A stretch of 64,000 nt of DNA from Paludisphaera rhizosphaerae (GCF_011065895.1 NZ_JAALCR010000016.1:62001-126000), one strand, 5' to 3'; positions 1-10,412 are shown, counted from the stretch's first letter. The notes: generated by a model from the letters alone, not told the origin. Numbers and translations are program-made.

Positions 1-219
1 TTCGATGGCGTTCTGCGGCTCCCAATCCTCGACCCAGAGATTGACGCGAGCCTCCAACTCGGCCGGGTCCTCGTGCGGCAGGACCGGCCCGTTCTTCGAC
101 CGCATCCCATGCTTCAAAGCGTTCATCCGAGCCCGCGCCTTGCCGGCGTCGGACTTCGGCCCGGTCGATTTCTGCGCGTTCGCGCGATTGGCGCGGATCT
201 GAGCCTCGGTAGCGGCCAT
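1..219 (-). CDS. Conserved small protein, N-terminal part (runs off left edge)
   Basis: The minus-strand reading frame opens with MAATEAQIRANRANAQKS and continues with STGPKSDAGKARARMNALK-type sequence, then an acidic stretch (LPHEDPAELEARVNLWVEDW). The 'ANAQKSTGPK...GK...NALKHG' opening is typical of a widespread, uncharacterised family in Planctomycetes and Acidobacteria. I chose the ATG at 219 because GAGGAG lies about nine bases upstream; an in-frame ATG at 240 has no ribosome-binding site. Only the first 73 codons are inside the window, so the C-terminus and neighbours are unknown. No enzymatic function can be assigned. Confidence 0.75.
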   Translation of the reverse strand, partial: MAATEAQIRANRANAQKSTGPKSDAGKARARMNALKHGMRSKNGPVLPHEDPAELEARVNLWVEDWEPQNAIE

Positions 220-422
220 GGCGGGAGTCTCCTCGGTCATTGCGGCGGGGATGTCACCTAGGAGGGACGATCCGCACGACGAGCGAGATGATTCCGATTG
301 CCGAGACTTTTCACGCGCCGCTTCGGCCGACAAATCCGCATGTGCCGGTCGCCCTGGGTGCCGTGGCCACGCTTGCGTGGCCATGAACCGGCGTGGGAGA
401 GTTGCAAGAGCGACGGCGATCG

Positions 423-740
423 CATGGCCACGCAAGTGTCACGCGACGTCAAGTTATGCCGGCGAGTACGTCGGGTGGTTTGCCGCGATGAAGCCCGAAG
501 AGAGTGGCTCTCTCCTTGGCATCTGAGATCCGAGCGTCAAAATCGAGAAACCGGGTGGTCCGGGCGGCTCGCCCGGACGTCGCTAGCCGTGGATCGAAGA
601 CGTCCGGGCGAGCCGCCCGGACCACCCTCTCGGTCATCCCCGGAAGCCGGGCAATTGATTCCGACGTCTCTCGCGGCAAACCAACTGGCGGGTCCCCCGG
701 GAAAGCTTGACGACGCGTGACACAAGCGTGGCCATGGCAC
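423..740. repeat. Imperfect inverted repeat flanking the paired palindrome
   Basis: The plus strand at 423-488 and the reverse complement of 677-740 align over about 65 bases. Both begin ATGGCCACGC, then share GTGTCACGC, GTCAAG and GGTTTGCCGCGA, with scattered mismatches and no large gap. A shorter related palindrome (TGGCCACGC, two bases, GCGTGGCCA) is at 364-383. This gives the region the look of a dispersed fold-back element rather than a degraded gene. No target-site duplication could be recognised. Confidence 0.55.
554..626. repeat. REP/BIME-like paired palindrome
   Basis: Bases 554-580 and 600-626 are perfect reverse complements (27 bp) separated by 19 bases. Each arm is itself a hairpin: GTCCGGGC, five bases, GCCCGGAC. 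The structure is a palindrome within a palindrome, the architecture of bacterial REP sequences arranged as BIMEs. It can fold as one long stem or as two short hairpins. Whether it is a family depends on genome copy number, which is not visible here. Confidence 0.7.
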
Positions 741-803
741 CCGTGCGCAAAGGAGCACTTACGGCTGCTGATTGAGTCGAGCGAAGAGCATCCGAAGCCG
801 ACT

Positions 804-1739
804 TCACTTTGACGCCGTCGGCGCATCCAGGACGACTGCCGCGGCCAGGTCGTTGCCGAAGGTTTTGAAGTCCTTCAGTGTCCAGACGACCTTCTTGTCG
901 CGCGTGACCTCGATGAGCTGCGGGTTCTCGGGGCCGGCGTGGGTGTTGCCGAAGACGATGTTCCCGTTCGGTCGGACGGCCAGCGACGTGACCCATTGCA
1001 GACGGATGCCCGGCAGTTCGTTCTGGCCGACGCTCCAGACGACCTTGCCGGCGGGGTCGACCTCGATGACGCGGTTGCCGTTGCCTGTGGCGATCAGCGT
1101 GTTGCCGCTGGCGAGTCGGAGGGCGCCGAAGACCTCGGCGCCGTGTCCGCCGTGGCCGGAGGTTGCGGGGCGGCCGTCGAGATCAAGCTTGTACGACCAG
1201 ACGATCGAGCCGTCGGGGGCGTACTCGTTGACCGCGCCGTCGAGTTCCTGGCAGACCAGGTAGTGGCCGTTGGGGAGCTTGCGAACCAACCGCGTGTCGC
1301 GGTGGGAATTCGGCTTCTGAACCTTCAGGTCGAGCGAGTGGACGATCTCCCCCGAACGGTTCACCTCGATGATCCGCTTGTTGCCGCTCTCGGCGATCAT
1401 CGTCAGTCCGTCGTCGAGCCGCTGGACGGCGTGGACCTCGATTGGGCCGTCGTAGCCGGGCTTTGGCCTGGAGGTGTAGCTCCAGACGATCTCCTTCGCG
1501 GGGTTGAGCTCGACGACGGTCGCCGCGCCGGTGTGAGTCAGGATGTTGCCGTCGGGGAGCACCTGGAGATCATGGACCTGGCCTTTGATCGGCATCTCCC
1601 ACTCGACTTTCCCCTGGCCGTCGACGATGGACAGCCGACCTCGATCCGCGCCGAGCACCCGCCGGCCGGCGGCCTCCTGAGCGTCCGCCTGAAGGCCGAG
1701 GAGCAGTCCGGAGAGGAGGAGTGCGATTCGTGCCGGCAT
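804..1739 (-). CDS. Secreted beta-propeller (PQQ/NHL-like repeat) protein
   Basis: 311 residues. A hydrophobic signal peptide (about 1-20, ending near ADAQEA) is followed by repeating blades of the form 'vhdLqvLPDGNiLth....vvElnp.keivWsY', with LPDG/LPNG/LASG/RPNG turns and a Trp-Ser/Thr element at the end of each blade. This is a six- or seven-bladed propeller of the PQQ/NHL or arylsulfotransferase-like type, so a binding or scaffold role outside the cytoplasm is likely; no catalytic residues can be named. It starts 28 bases after the third AIM24-family gene ends and is probably the last gene of that operon. It ends at an intergenic repeat region. Confidence 0.75.
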   Translation of the reverse strand: MPARIALLLSGLLLGLQADAQEAAGRRVLGADRGRLSIVDGQGKVEWEMPIKGQVHDLQVLPDGNILTHTGAATVVELNPAKEIVWSYTSRPKPGYDGPIEVHAVQRLDDGLTMIAESGNKRIIEVNRSGEIVHSLDLKVQKPNSHRDTRLVRKLPNGHYLVCQELDGAVNEYAPDGSIVWSYKLDLDGRPATSGHGGHGAEVFGALRLASGNTLIATGNGNRVIEVDPAGKVVWSVGQNELPGIRLQWVTSLAVRPNGNIVFGNTHAGPENPQLIEVTRDKKVVWTLKDFKTFGNDLAAAVVLDAPTASK

Positions 1740-1767
1740 CGTGATTCTCGTCCGTGGGGAGGTTGGG

Positions 1768-2439
1768 TCAGTCGTCGTTCTTCTGCTTGACGGGTCGGAA
1801 GGGGTGGACCCAGTTCGCGAAGGCCTGCGGGCTTCTCGACTGGACCCAGAGGCGTCCTCGTCCTGAGAACCGGATCAAGAGTTGATCCGAGAACAGGAAG
1901 GAACGCACACGGCGGGCCCGAGTCACACGATACTGGAGCGAAGGCTCCCAGGCCACCGCGAAGCCGCTGTCGACGATGTACTCGCCGTCGACGTCGATCT
2001 CGTAGACCGCGCCGTAGGCGCCGAAGAAGAGCAGGCCGGTTCCCGAGGCATGCAGCGTGAACAGGCCCTCGCTGAACATCCCCTTGAGCCCCTGCCAGCG
2101 CGTGTCGAGCCGAACGCCCGGGGAAGAAGCCAGGTAGGCGCCTCGCTCCAGGAGCAGCTCCCCGCGAAGCTCGTAGGCGACGACGTCGCCGGCCGATCCA
2201 GGGGCGAAGGCCACGCGACCGGGGCCGTGATCGGCGGTGTAGGTGTTCTGGAAGAGGCTCTCGCCGCCCATGACTTTCCGCTTGAGGCCCGCCATCAGGC
2301 CGCCCCGGGTGGAGGTCTCAACGCGGAGGTTGGGCGTCATCCAGGCCATCGCGCCGGACTCGGCGACGACGGACTCGCCCGGCTTCAGGTCGATCTCCAG
2401 AACGCTGTAGGTCGGCTCGCAGGTGATCTCGTAATCCAT
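1768..2439 (-). CDS. AIM24 family protein (third of three tandem paralogues)
   Basis: 223 residues with the AIM24/TIGR00266 pattern: LKPGESVVAESGAMAWM near the N-terminus, GGLMAGLKR followed by GGESLF at about 45-63, and a C-terminal GRGRLWVQSR motif. The family has a trp-RNA-binding-attenuator-like beta fold; yeast Aim24 is mitochondrial and bacterial roles are unknown. A good ribosome-binding site (AAGGGGA) precedes the ATG. It lies 10 bases downstream of the second paralogue. Compared with its neighbours the segment before GRGR is shorter and lacks the FFxGEG loop. There is no signal peptide, so it is probably cytosolic. Confidence 0.85.
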   Translation of the reverse strand: MDYEITCEPTYSVLEIDLKPGESVVAESGAMAWMTPNLRVETSTRGGLMAGLKRKVMGGESLFQNTYTADHGPGRVAFAPGSAGDVVAYELRGELLLERGAYLASSPGVRLDTRWQGLKGMFSEGLFTLHASGTGLLFFGAYGAVYEIDVDGEYIVDSGFAVAWEPSLQYRVTRARRVRSFLFSDQLLIRFSGRGRLWVQSRSPQAFANWVHPFRPVKQKNDD

Positions 2440-2449
2440 CGAAGTCCCC

Positions 2450-3136
2450 TTACGAACGAGGCGACAGCATTGAGCCGACCCGACGGCCGAACGAGTCCGA
2501 GTTGTGCGACTGGACGAGCAGTCGACCGCGTCCGGTGAAGTGGAGCACGACCCCTTCGCCGGCCAGAAAAGACTGGAGCCATGACCCGCCGAGCTTCCCC
2601 GGCGAGTAGCTCAGAGTTTCCTCATAGGCGACGACATGCCCGGTGTCGACCGTCAATCCGCCCTCGACCTCGACCTCCACGATCCTTCCAAACGCCGAGA
2701 CCAGGAACGGCCCCGCGCCGGTGAGCCGGACGAACGAGAGCGACTCGCCCGTGAAGAAGCCCTTGAAGCCCTGGAACTGGGAATCGACGTCGATCGTCGA
2801 GGCCGAGCCCAGGTAGCTTCCCCCGGCGCAGAGCCAGGGGACGGAGCCGTCCATGTCGACGCGGAGGACGTCGCCCATCTGGACGGGCGCCAGGCCGACG
2901 TGCCCTGGCCGGCCGTCGGTCGTTCGGTAGGTCGAAAGGAAGAAGCTCTCGGAGGCGAGCAACCGCTTCAGGCCGCCGAGGATTCCGCCCGAACTGCGTG
3001 CGCGGGTCGTCACGTCGATGTCGACGTTGTCCGAGGCGACGTACATCGCGCCTGCTTCCGACACGAACGACTCGCCGGGCTTCAGATGAACCAGGGCCGA
3101 CGCGAAGCCTCCCTGGTCGGGGATCTCGATCTGCAT
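2450..3136 (-). CDS. AIM24 family protein (second of three tandem paralogues)
   Basis: 228 residues. Contains LKPGESFVSEAGAM, SSGGILGGLKR, ASESFF, FKGFFTGES and the C-terminal FLAGEGVVLHFTGRGRLL block, all diagnostic of AIM24/TIGR00266. It is more diverged from the other two at the N-terminus (MQIEIPDQGG) and has YVASDNVDID where they carry AWM/SWM plus a short linker, so the three copies are old duplicates rather than recent ones. It lies 24 bases after the first paralogue and 10 before the third; CGGAG precedes the start. Function unknown. Confidence 0.85.
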   Translation of the reverse strand: MQIEIPDQGGFASALVHLKPGESFVSEAGAMYVASDNVDIDVTTRARSSGGILGGLKRLLASESFFLSTYRTTDGRPGHVGLAPVQMGDVLRVDMDGSVPWLCAGGSYLGSASTIDVDSQFQGFKGFFTGESLSFVRLTGAGPFLVSAFGRIVEVEVEGGLTVDTGHVVAYEETLSYSPGKLGGSWLQSFLAGEGVVLHFTGRGRLLVQSHNSDSFGRRVGSMLSPRS

Positions 3137-3160
3137 CGGAACTCCGGGGCAGGGTCAGGG

Positions 3161-3823
3161 TCAGGAGGGGAGGAAGGGCATGATCCAGCCCGCGAGGCTG
3201 GGGACCGTCCGCGTCTGGAGAAACACCTTGCCGCGGCCTTCGAGACGAAGGACCAGACCCTCTCCCGAGAAGAAGGTCTGTTTCAGCCCCCCCATGCCGC
3301 CGACCGTGTAAGAGAGCGACGGCTCCCAGGCGACGAGGTGGCCGGTATCGACCACGAGGGCTCCGTCGACCTGACGCTCGATCACCCCGCCGTAAGCGTT
3401 GAAGAAGAGGTCGCCCATGCCGGAGCATTCCAGGAAGAACGCTCCTTCACCCGAGAAGAACGCCTTCAAACCGCCGAAGCGCGTCTGAAGTTGAACGCCC
3501 GGCGTGCAGGCGAGGAACGACCCGGCGGTCAGGATGAACGAGTCCCCTTTGAGCCGACGGTGCAGAACCGAGCCGGGCTCCGAGGGCGCGAAGGCGACGG
3601 CGCCTCGCTCGCCGTAGGCTGAGTACTCTCCGACGAAGAGCGACTCGCCGCCGACGACCCGGCGGATCGCGGCCTGGAGCAGGCCGCCGATCAATCGGCT
3701 TTGCATCTGGAGGCCGCTGGCCATCCAGCTCATCGCGCCGGCCTCGGCCAGGATCGATTCGCCAGGAGCCAGCGTGACTTCCAGGCGTCCGTAGTCGGTG
3801 TTGCCGACGACTTCGAATTCCAT
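3161..3823 (-). CDS. AIM24 family protein (first of three tandem paralogues)
   Basis: 220 residues. LAPGESILAEAGAMSWM, a Gly-rich helix (IGGLLQAAIRR), GGESLF, LKAFFSGEG, GGMGGLKQTFFSGEGLVL and GRGKVFLQTR give the complete AIM24/TIGR00266 signature, and this copy is closest to the family consensus. AGGGAG sits before the ATG. It is the first gene of a probable four-gene operon (three paralogues then the beta-propeller gene), separated from the upstream pyrophosphatase gene by a hairpin at 3885-3928. No signal peptide or membrane segment. Confidence 0.87.
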   Translation of the reverse strand: MEFEVVGNTDYGRLEVTLAPGESILAEAGAMSWMASGLQMQSRLIGGLLQAAIRRVVGGESLFVGEYSAYGERGAVAFAPSEPGSVLHRRLKGDSFILTAGSFLACTPGVQLQTRFGGLKAFFSGEGAFFLECSGMGDLFFNAYGGVIERQVDGALVVDTGHLVAWEPSLSYTVGGMGGLKQTFFSGEGLVLRLEGRGKVFLQTRTVPSLAGWIMPFLPS

Positions 3824-3884
3824 GACGCTCCCTGAAGAGAGGATCGAGCGGCGGAAACACGCAGAGTCAAACGCCGCGACTATC

Positions 3885-3928
3885 GATTCGCGTCCCTCCG
3901 CCGCTTATTGCGGAAGGGACGCGAAATC
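3885..3928 (-). terminator. Hairpin between pyrophosphatase gene and AIM24 operon
   Basis: TTCGCGTCCCT pairs perfectly with AGGGACGCGAA, and the stem extends by CCGC/GCGG with one bulged base and an eight-base loop. It starts about 24 bases past the pyrophosphatase stop codon. There is no run of T after it, so it may terminate weakly, process or protect the transcript end. Confidence 0.5.
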
Positions 3929-3951
3929 GAGTCGACGGAACCGCGACCCTC

Positions 3952-6498
<2,547 letters not shown>

Positions 6499-6683
6499 GA
6501 TTGTCTCGGGCATCCGGAACGAGATGTGGGGCCGGCGGACCCGCCCGGTCGATGGAGTCGATGGAGAGGCTCCTTCCCCCGGCTTGAGCTTGATGGTGAG
6601 ATTATGCCGCTCACGACTAGCTCGCACAAGCTTGGGAAGAGCCTCCTTTATAGATGTCTAGGACGTGGAGGTCGTTGCGTCCA

Positions 6684-9389
6684 TCAATGCCCTGGGCCGA
6701 AGAAGACAGCGTTCCAGAAGAATCGCTGCGTCGAGGGGGACATGGCCCGATAATTCGGATCGTCGGCGAATCCGACGACGTGGCCTTTTCCCAACTCCTG
6801 GTAGATCACGAGCGGTTTGCCGGCCATCAATTCGAGCGTCTCGGGCCAGCAGAATCCGCTCACAAGCGGATCCCCCGGCGCGATCGTCACGAGGTTCCTG
6901 CCGTCGGCCGGCTTCAACGGCGCCAGCGCGACGTCGGTGTTCAGCAGCGGCAGCACCTCTCGGGGCGAACCGAAGGTCACGAAGTGGTCGTCGTAGACGC
7001 TCGCGCGGAAGAACGCCCCGGGGACGGGATCGGGAGTTTCGCCCTCCACGTCGGTTCGGGGCTCGTCGGCGACCCCCGGTCGATCGCCCGACTTCCGCTC
7101 GGCCTTCGTCGCGGATTCGTCAGCCGACTTGGGCGCCGTTTTGAGGACTTTGGAGGCGAGCAGCCCTTGCGCCTTCTCCGTTCCCCAGGCGGCGGCCCCT
7201 TTCACGAGGATCAACGTTCCGCCCGCTTTCACCCATTCCTTGATTCGAGCTGTGAAGCCCTCGTTCAGGGGGCCGGGGTAGCGACCGTCCGGCAGGATCA
7301 GGACGTTGTATTTGCTGAGGTCGAGATCGCCGATCACGTTGCCGGGCACTCGCGTCACCGGGAAGCGCCAGACCTGGTCGAACAGGTACCAGGTGTGGCC
7401 AACGAAGGGCGAGGCCGGCCTGTCGACGAGCATGGCGACCTTCGGCGGCTTGACCCAGGAGATCCGGAAGCCCCCGAATCCCGTCCCGTCGTCGAGCAGG
7501 CCGCCGTCGGCGGACCTTGCTGAAAAGCCGAGGTCTCGGGAGAGTTCGCGGACGCGGGCGTGGAGACTCTCGGGGTTCTCGGCCGTCCGCAGCAGCAGCG
7601 TCCCCTTGGCGAACTTCTCCCCGCTCAGGCGCACGTCGTCGTCCAGAACGTGGACGCGGAAGCCCTCGCGGAGCAGGGCCGCCAGCGCAGACATGAAAGA
7701 GTCGTCCTCCGGCGGGATCAGGTAGCCGACCTTGGCTCGCTCAGGTCCTTCAACGCGACCCGTCGCGGCGGGGGAGTCGACGAGTTCGCTGGCGAGGCCG
7801 CCGGCCTCCTCGACGGCCAGCGACGTCAGGCCGTGGCTCATCGGGAGGGACCAGGCGGTCAGGTCGTAGATCTCGTCGCCCAGGCGCCGGCGCTTGCGGT
7901 CGAGCTGACGTTCACGAAACGATTGGCCCATGTCGAATCGGGCGTCGAGCAGGGCTCGGGCAAGTCGACCGGCCGGCTGCGCGAGCGGGACGTGGTAGCT
8001 CCCCGCCGGCGCGTTCCATTCCTTGAGTCCTGTCTCGGCGTCCTTCCGAGCCCGGACGGTCGCCGGGGCGGTCAGACGGCGAACCTCGATGCCGTTCTTC
8101 ACGAGGAGGTCGGCGACCCTCGCCGCTCGCGCAGGAGTTTCGCCCGGGAGGATCAGGTAGTCGCGGAGCGGACCCTCTCGGCCCAGCGCCACGGCGGAGG
8201 CCCGGTATTCGTAGTAGTCACTGACGAGGTCGCGGGCGTGTTCGGCGGCCGTCTCCACCGTGGAGATCCCGCTCACGTAGTGGCGTCGGACGCCGTCGTG
8301 GAAGTGCAGCTTCGTCTCATCCTCGCGGTCGACGACCAGCCCGCGCGCCCCGGCCTGTTCCCAGAGGATGCCGATGGAACCGTGGAGCGCCGGCCAGGTG
8401 GTGCCGTAGCCGGGGTAGAAGCCGTCGTAGGTCTCTCGGCTGGTGTAGAGGAACCCATAGCCGTCGAACCGCCCCGCCTGTCGCCGGCCGAAGCGGCTGA
8501 ACCAATCCCGCTGGCGGGACGTGATCAGGTCGAGGACCGGGTCGGCCGGCGGGTCGAAGTAGTATTGCTGGTTGGCCGACATCTCATGAACGTCGATCAG
8601 GACGTGAGGCTGCCACCGGAGAAAGGCGGCGATCCGGTCTCGGCTCTCCGACTGGGTTTGAAGGAACCAGTCGCGGTTCATGTCGAAGACGTAGTGGTTG
8701 TGCCTCCCCGTCGCCCACCGTTGGACGCGTTCGGCCGCGAGGGGGGAGGAATCAGGCTCGACCCCTCGGCCCTCGCGATGAAAGTTCACGAACCGATCGC
8801 GGCCGTCGGGGTTCTGCATCGGGTCGATCACGACCACGACCTTTTCCAGCAGCTTCCGCGTCGTCTCGCGACGGTCCGCCAGCAGGTGGTAGGCGGTGAC
8901 CAGCGCGGCGTCCCCGGAGGAGATCTCGTCGCCGTGAACGCCGTAGGCCATCCAGACGATCGCCGGCAGCTTCTCCAGGATCGGCCGGGCGGCGTCGCGA
9001 TCGAGCGTCCTTGGGTCGGCGAGCTTCAGGTTGTCGCCTCGAATCCCCTCGATACGCCTCATGTTCTCCGGCGACGCGACGACCAGGTAATACAGGGGGC
9101 GTCGCTCGATCGTCCGTCCGTAGGAAACGAGCTTCGCACGATCAGGCGCCGCGTCGGCAAGGGCGTGCAGGTAGCGTTCGATCTCCGAGACGCTCGAAAC
9201 GTCTCGACCGAAAGGATGACCCACGACCTTTTCCAGCGTTGGGATCTTGGGGTCGGCGTCGACCTCGGGAATGGGCAAGAGCCAGCCGGCATCGGTGGTC
9301 CCCGGCTTCGGCGGCGATTGCGCCGAGATGCGACCCGGTACGATCAGGACGAGAAGCAGTCCCACCAAGGATCGCCTGGTCAAAGTCAT
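6684..9389 (-). CDS. Secreted M14-family zinc carboxypeptidase with extra C-terminal domain
   Basis: 901 residues from the ATG at 9389 (MTLTRRSLVG, cleavable signal peptide to about residue 24); an upstream in-frame ATG would add 17 residues before the signal. The peptidase domain has the M14 zinc ligands His152 and Glu155 (GVHGDEISS), His268 (IDVHEMSA), the substrate-side NPDGRDRF and NRDW motifs, and a likely catalytic Glu344 (ILWEQAG). The C-terminal third (about 640-900) contains YNVLILPDGRYPG and WVKAGGTLILVKG, which resembles a glutamine-amidotransferase-like (ThuA-type) fold. Probably an extracytoplasmic peptidase. Its neighbours are unrelated, and there is no clear operon partner. Confidence 0.85.
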   Translation of the reverse strand: MTLTRRSLVGLLLVLIVPGRISAQSPPKPGTTDAGWLLPIPEVDADPKIPTLEKVVGHPFGRDVSSVSEIERYLHALADAAPDRAKLVSYGRTIERRPLYYLVVASPENMRRIEGIRGDNLKLADPRTLDRDAARPILEKLPAIVWMAYGVHGDEISSGDAALVTAYHLLADRRETTRKLLEKVVVVIDPMQNPDGRDRFVNFHREGRGVEPDSSPLAAERVQRWATGRHNHYVFDMNRDWFLQTQSESRDRIAAFLRWQPHVLIDVHEMSANQQYYFDPPADPVLDLITSRQRDWFSRFGRRQAGRFDGYGFLYTSRETYDGFYPGYGTTWPALHGSIGILWEQAGARGLVVDREDETKLHFHDGVRRHYVSGISTVETAAEHARDLVSDYYEYRASAVALGREGPLRDYLILPGETPARAARVADLLVKNGIEVRRLTAPATVRARKDAETGLKEWNAPAGSYHVPLAQPAGRLARALLDARFDMGQSFRERQLDRKRRRLGDEIYDLTAWSLPMSHGLTSLAVEEAGGLASELVDSPAATGRVEGPERAKVGYLIPPEDDSFMSALAALLREGFRVHVLDDDVRLSGEKFAKGTLLLRTAENPESLHARVRELSRDLGFSARSADGGLLDDGTGFGGFRISWVKPPKVAMLVDRPASPFVGHTWYLFDQVWRFPVTRVPGNVIGDLDLSKYNVLILPDGRYPGPLNEGFTARIKEWVKAGGTLILVKGAAAWGTEKAQGLLASKVLKTAPKSADESATKAERKSGDRPGVADEPRTDVEGETPDPVPGAFFRASVYDDHFVTFGSPREVLPLLNTDVALAPLKPADGRNLVTIAPGDPLVSGFCWPETLELMAGKPLVIYQELGKGHVVGFADDPNYRAMSPSTQRFFWNAVFFGPGH

Positions 9390-9491
9390 CGCGTCGAGCC
9401 CTCGATCGCCCTCATATCCTTCGCCGAAACACCGCAACAAGATTAGCTCGGTCGAGGCTTCGATGGCAAGCTGCGGAGTTTAGGGTGTTTG

Positions 9492-9532
9492 TAAAACGAA
9501 AGAAGGCCGGGGGAGGGCCCCGGCCTTCTTTC
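9492..9532 (-). terminator. Strong intrinsic terminator after the LEA-like gene
   Basis: GAAAGAAGGCCGGGG (9498-9512) pairs perfectly with the 15 bases at 9518-9532 around a five-base loop. On the minus strand it is followed by CGTTTTAC. It begins 29 bases after the stop codon of the small gene to its right, and is the best factor-independent terminator in the window. Confidence 0.85.
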
Positions 9533-9560
9533 AGCTTTCTTGTGATGCGAGCGAGGTCTG

Positions 9561-9842
9561 TCAGGACTTGCTCTGGATCGTCTCACCGGCCTCTTCAACC
9601 TTCTCGCCGGCCTTGTGCGTCTTGTCCTTGATCCACTCGCGGGCCTCGTGGGCCTTCTCGCTCGCAACCTGGCTGTATTCGTGGGCCTTCTCGCTGGCTT
9701 CGTGGCCCAGCTCAGAGGCCTTGTCGCCGACGGCGTGGCCGACCTGAGAAGCTTTATCGGAGATCTTCTGGCCGACCTCCTTGGCTTTCTCGGCGGCTTC
9801 ACGGGCGATGTCCTTGGCTTTATCGGTCATCGATTCAGACAT
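9561..9842 (-). CDS. Small LEA-like / amphipathic-repeat stress protein
   Basis: 93 residues, nearly all charged and alanine-rich amphipathic helix: repeated units such as EKAKEVGQKISDKA, ASELGHEASEKAHEY and EREWIKDKTHKAG-like segments with an 11-residue rhythm, no cysteine and almost no large hydrophobics. This is the composition of group 3 LEA proteins and of related bacterial desiccation/osmotic stress proteins. I start at the ATG at 9842 (MSESMTDKAKD), which has GGGAG five bases upstream; a longer frame to 9998 adds unrelated residues. It is a single-gene transcription unit with its own strong terminator. Confidence 0.75.
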   Translation of the reverse strand: MSESMTDKAKDIAREAAEKAKEVGQKISDKASQVGHAVGDKASELGHEASEKAHEYSQVASEKAHEAREWIKDKTHKAGEKVEEAGETIQSKS

Positions 9843-10026
9843 GATCGGCTCCCTGTTTGTGGATTGACTTCGGGGGGCCGCGTTTTTTGTGAGGGTCCAT
9901 CCGAAGAACCCAGTTGGGAAACTCGCGGCCAACGAGGTTCTTAAGACGCAAAGCCGATGCCGAAGCAAGCGACGAAAGGGAAAGCCGAGCGCCGCCAAAT
10001 CCTTTCATGGGCAGCGACCGCGGGGG

Positions 10027-10151
10027 CAATCCTGTTCAGCACGAGATTTGGGCCTCGGGAGAGGCGATAGAAACCTCGCAACTCCCCTGGTGGGAGAAGG
10101 GGGGGCAATGGCCTTCGGAGAGGCCCATGCAAGTCGTGCCGAACAGAATTG
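10027..10151. repeat. Imperfect fold-back element
   Basis: Outer arms 10027-10044 and 10134-10151 match at 16 of 18 positions as inverted repeats (CAATYCTGTTCRGCACGA). Inside them GGGCCTC...GAGAGGC and GCCTTCGGAGAGGCCC pair imperfectly, and the apex is CTCCC, CTGGT, GGGAG. The whole folds as one long hairpin of about 125 bases. It resembles a MITE or dispersed non-coding repeat. Confidence 0.5.
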
Positions 10152-10178
10152 ACCGCGGGGGTCGGGATTCTCCCGCGA

Positions 10179-10202
10179 CGTTGGGAAGCCGGCTTCCCAA
10201 CG
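10179..10202. repeat. 24-bp perfect palindrome
   Basis: CGTTGGGAAGCC followed immediately by its exact reverse complement, with no loop. It lies 211 bases before the cupin start and has no T-run, so it reads more like a protein-binding site or a repeat arm than a terminator. Confidence 0.6.
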
Positions 10203-10412
10203 AGCCGGCGGGTCATCGGCCTCATGGACTTTGCCGCGGATGAGGGCCCGCACGGCGTGAATCGGTACGGGGCGCGGCCTCGGCGCTTGCGTCGAACGGC
10301 GGCTTGACTTACAACCGATTCGGCCCCGCCGTGCGAGAGGCGGGGGCGGTTTGCGCGAGGCCTGGCGTCGGCGTTGAGTGCGCCGTCGCCGCAGACGACG
10401 AGCGAGGGTGGG

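Larger units (their letters stand above)
220..803. other. 584-bp non-coding region with nested inverted repeats
   Basis: No convincing gene is present: the short open frames are on opposite strands of repeats and start with no ribosome-binding sites. The region carries a palindrome at 364-383, a pair of about 65-bp inverted repeats (423-488 and 677-740), and between them a 27-bp perfect inverted repeat whose arms are themselves palindromic (554-626). These are listed separately. No terminator with a T-run was seen for the beta-propeller gene that ends at 804. Confidence 0.6.
9843..10412. other. 570-bp non-coding region with a fold-back repeat and a perfect palindrome
   Basis: Nothing here looks like a gene. 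It should hold the promoter of the LEA-like gene (left) and of the cupin gene (right), but no clear -35/-10 pair was recognised. It contains an imperfect inverted repeat at 10027-10151 and a 24-bp perfect palindrome at 10179-10202, listed separately. Confidence 0.6.

Noticed and set aside
298-720. Possible small protein-coding genes in the left repeat region
   Set aside because: Both strands encode similar peptides only because the DNA is an inverted repeat (ATGGCCACGC copies); no ribosome-binding site and no stop-codon conservation.
7560-9446. 628-codon plus-strand frame opposite the M14 peptidase
   Set aside because: The minus strand carries all zinc ligands in order and a signal peptide; the plus-strand frame has low-complexity composition.
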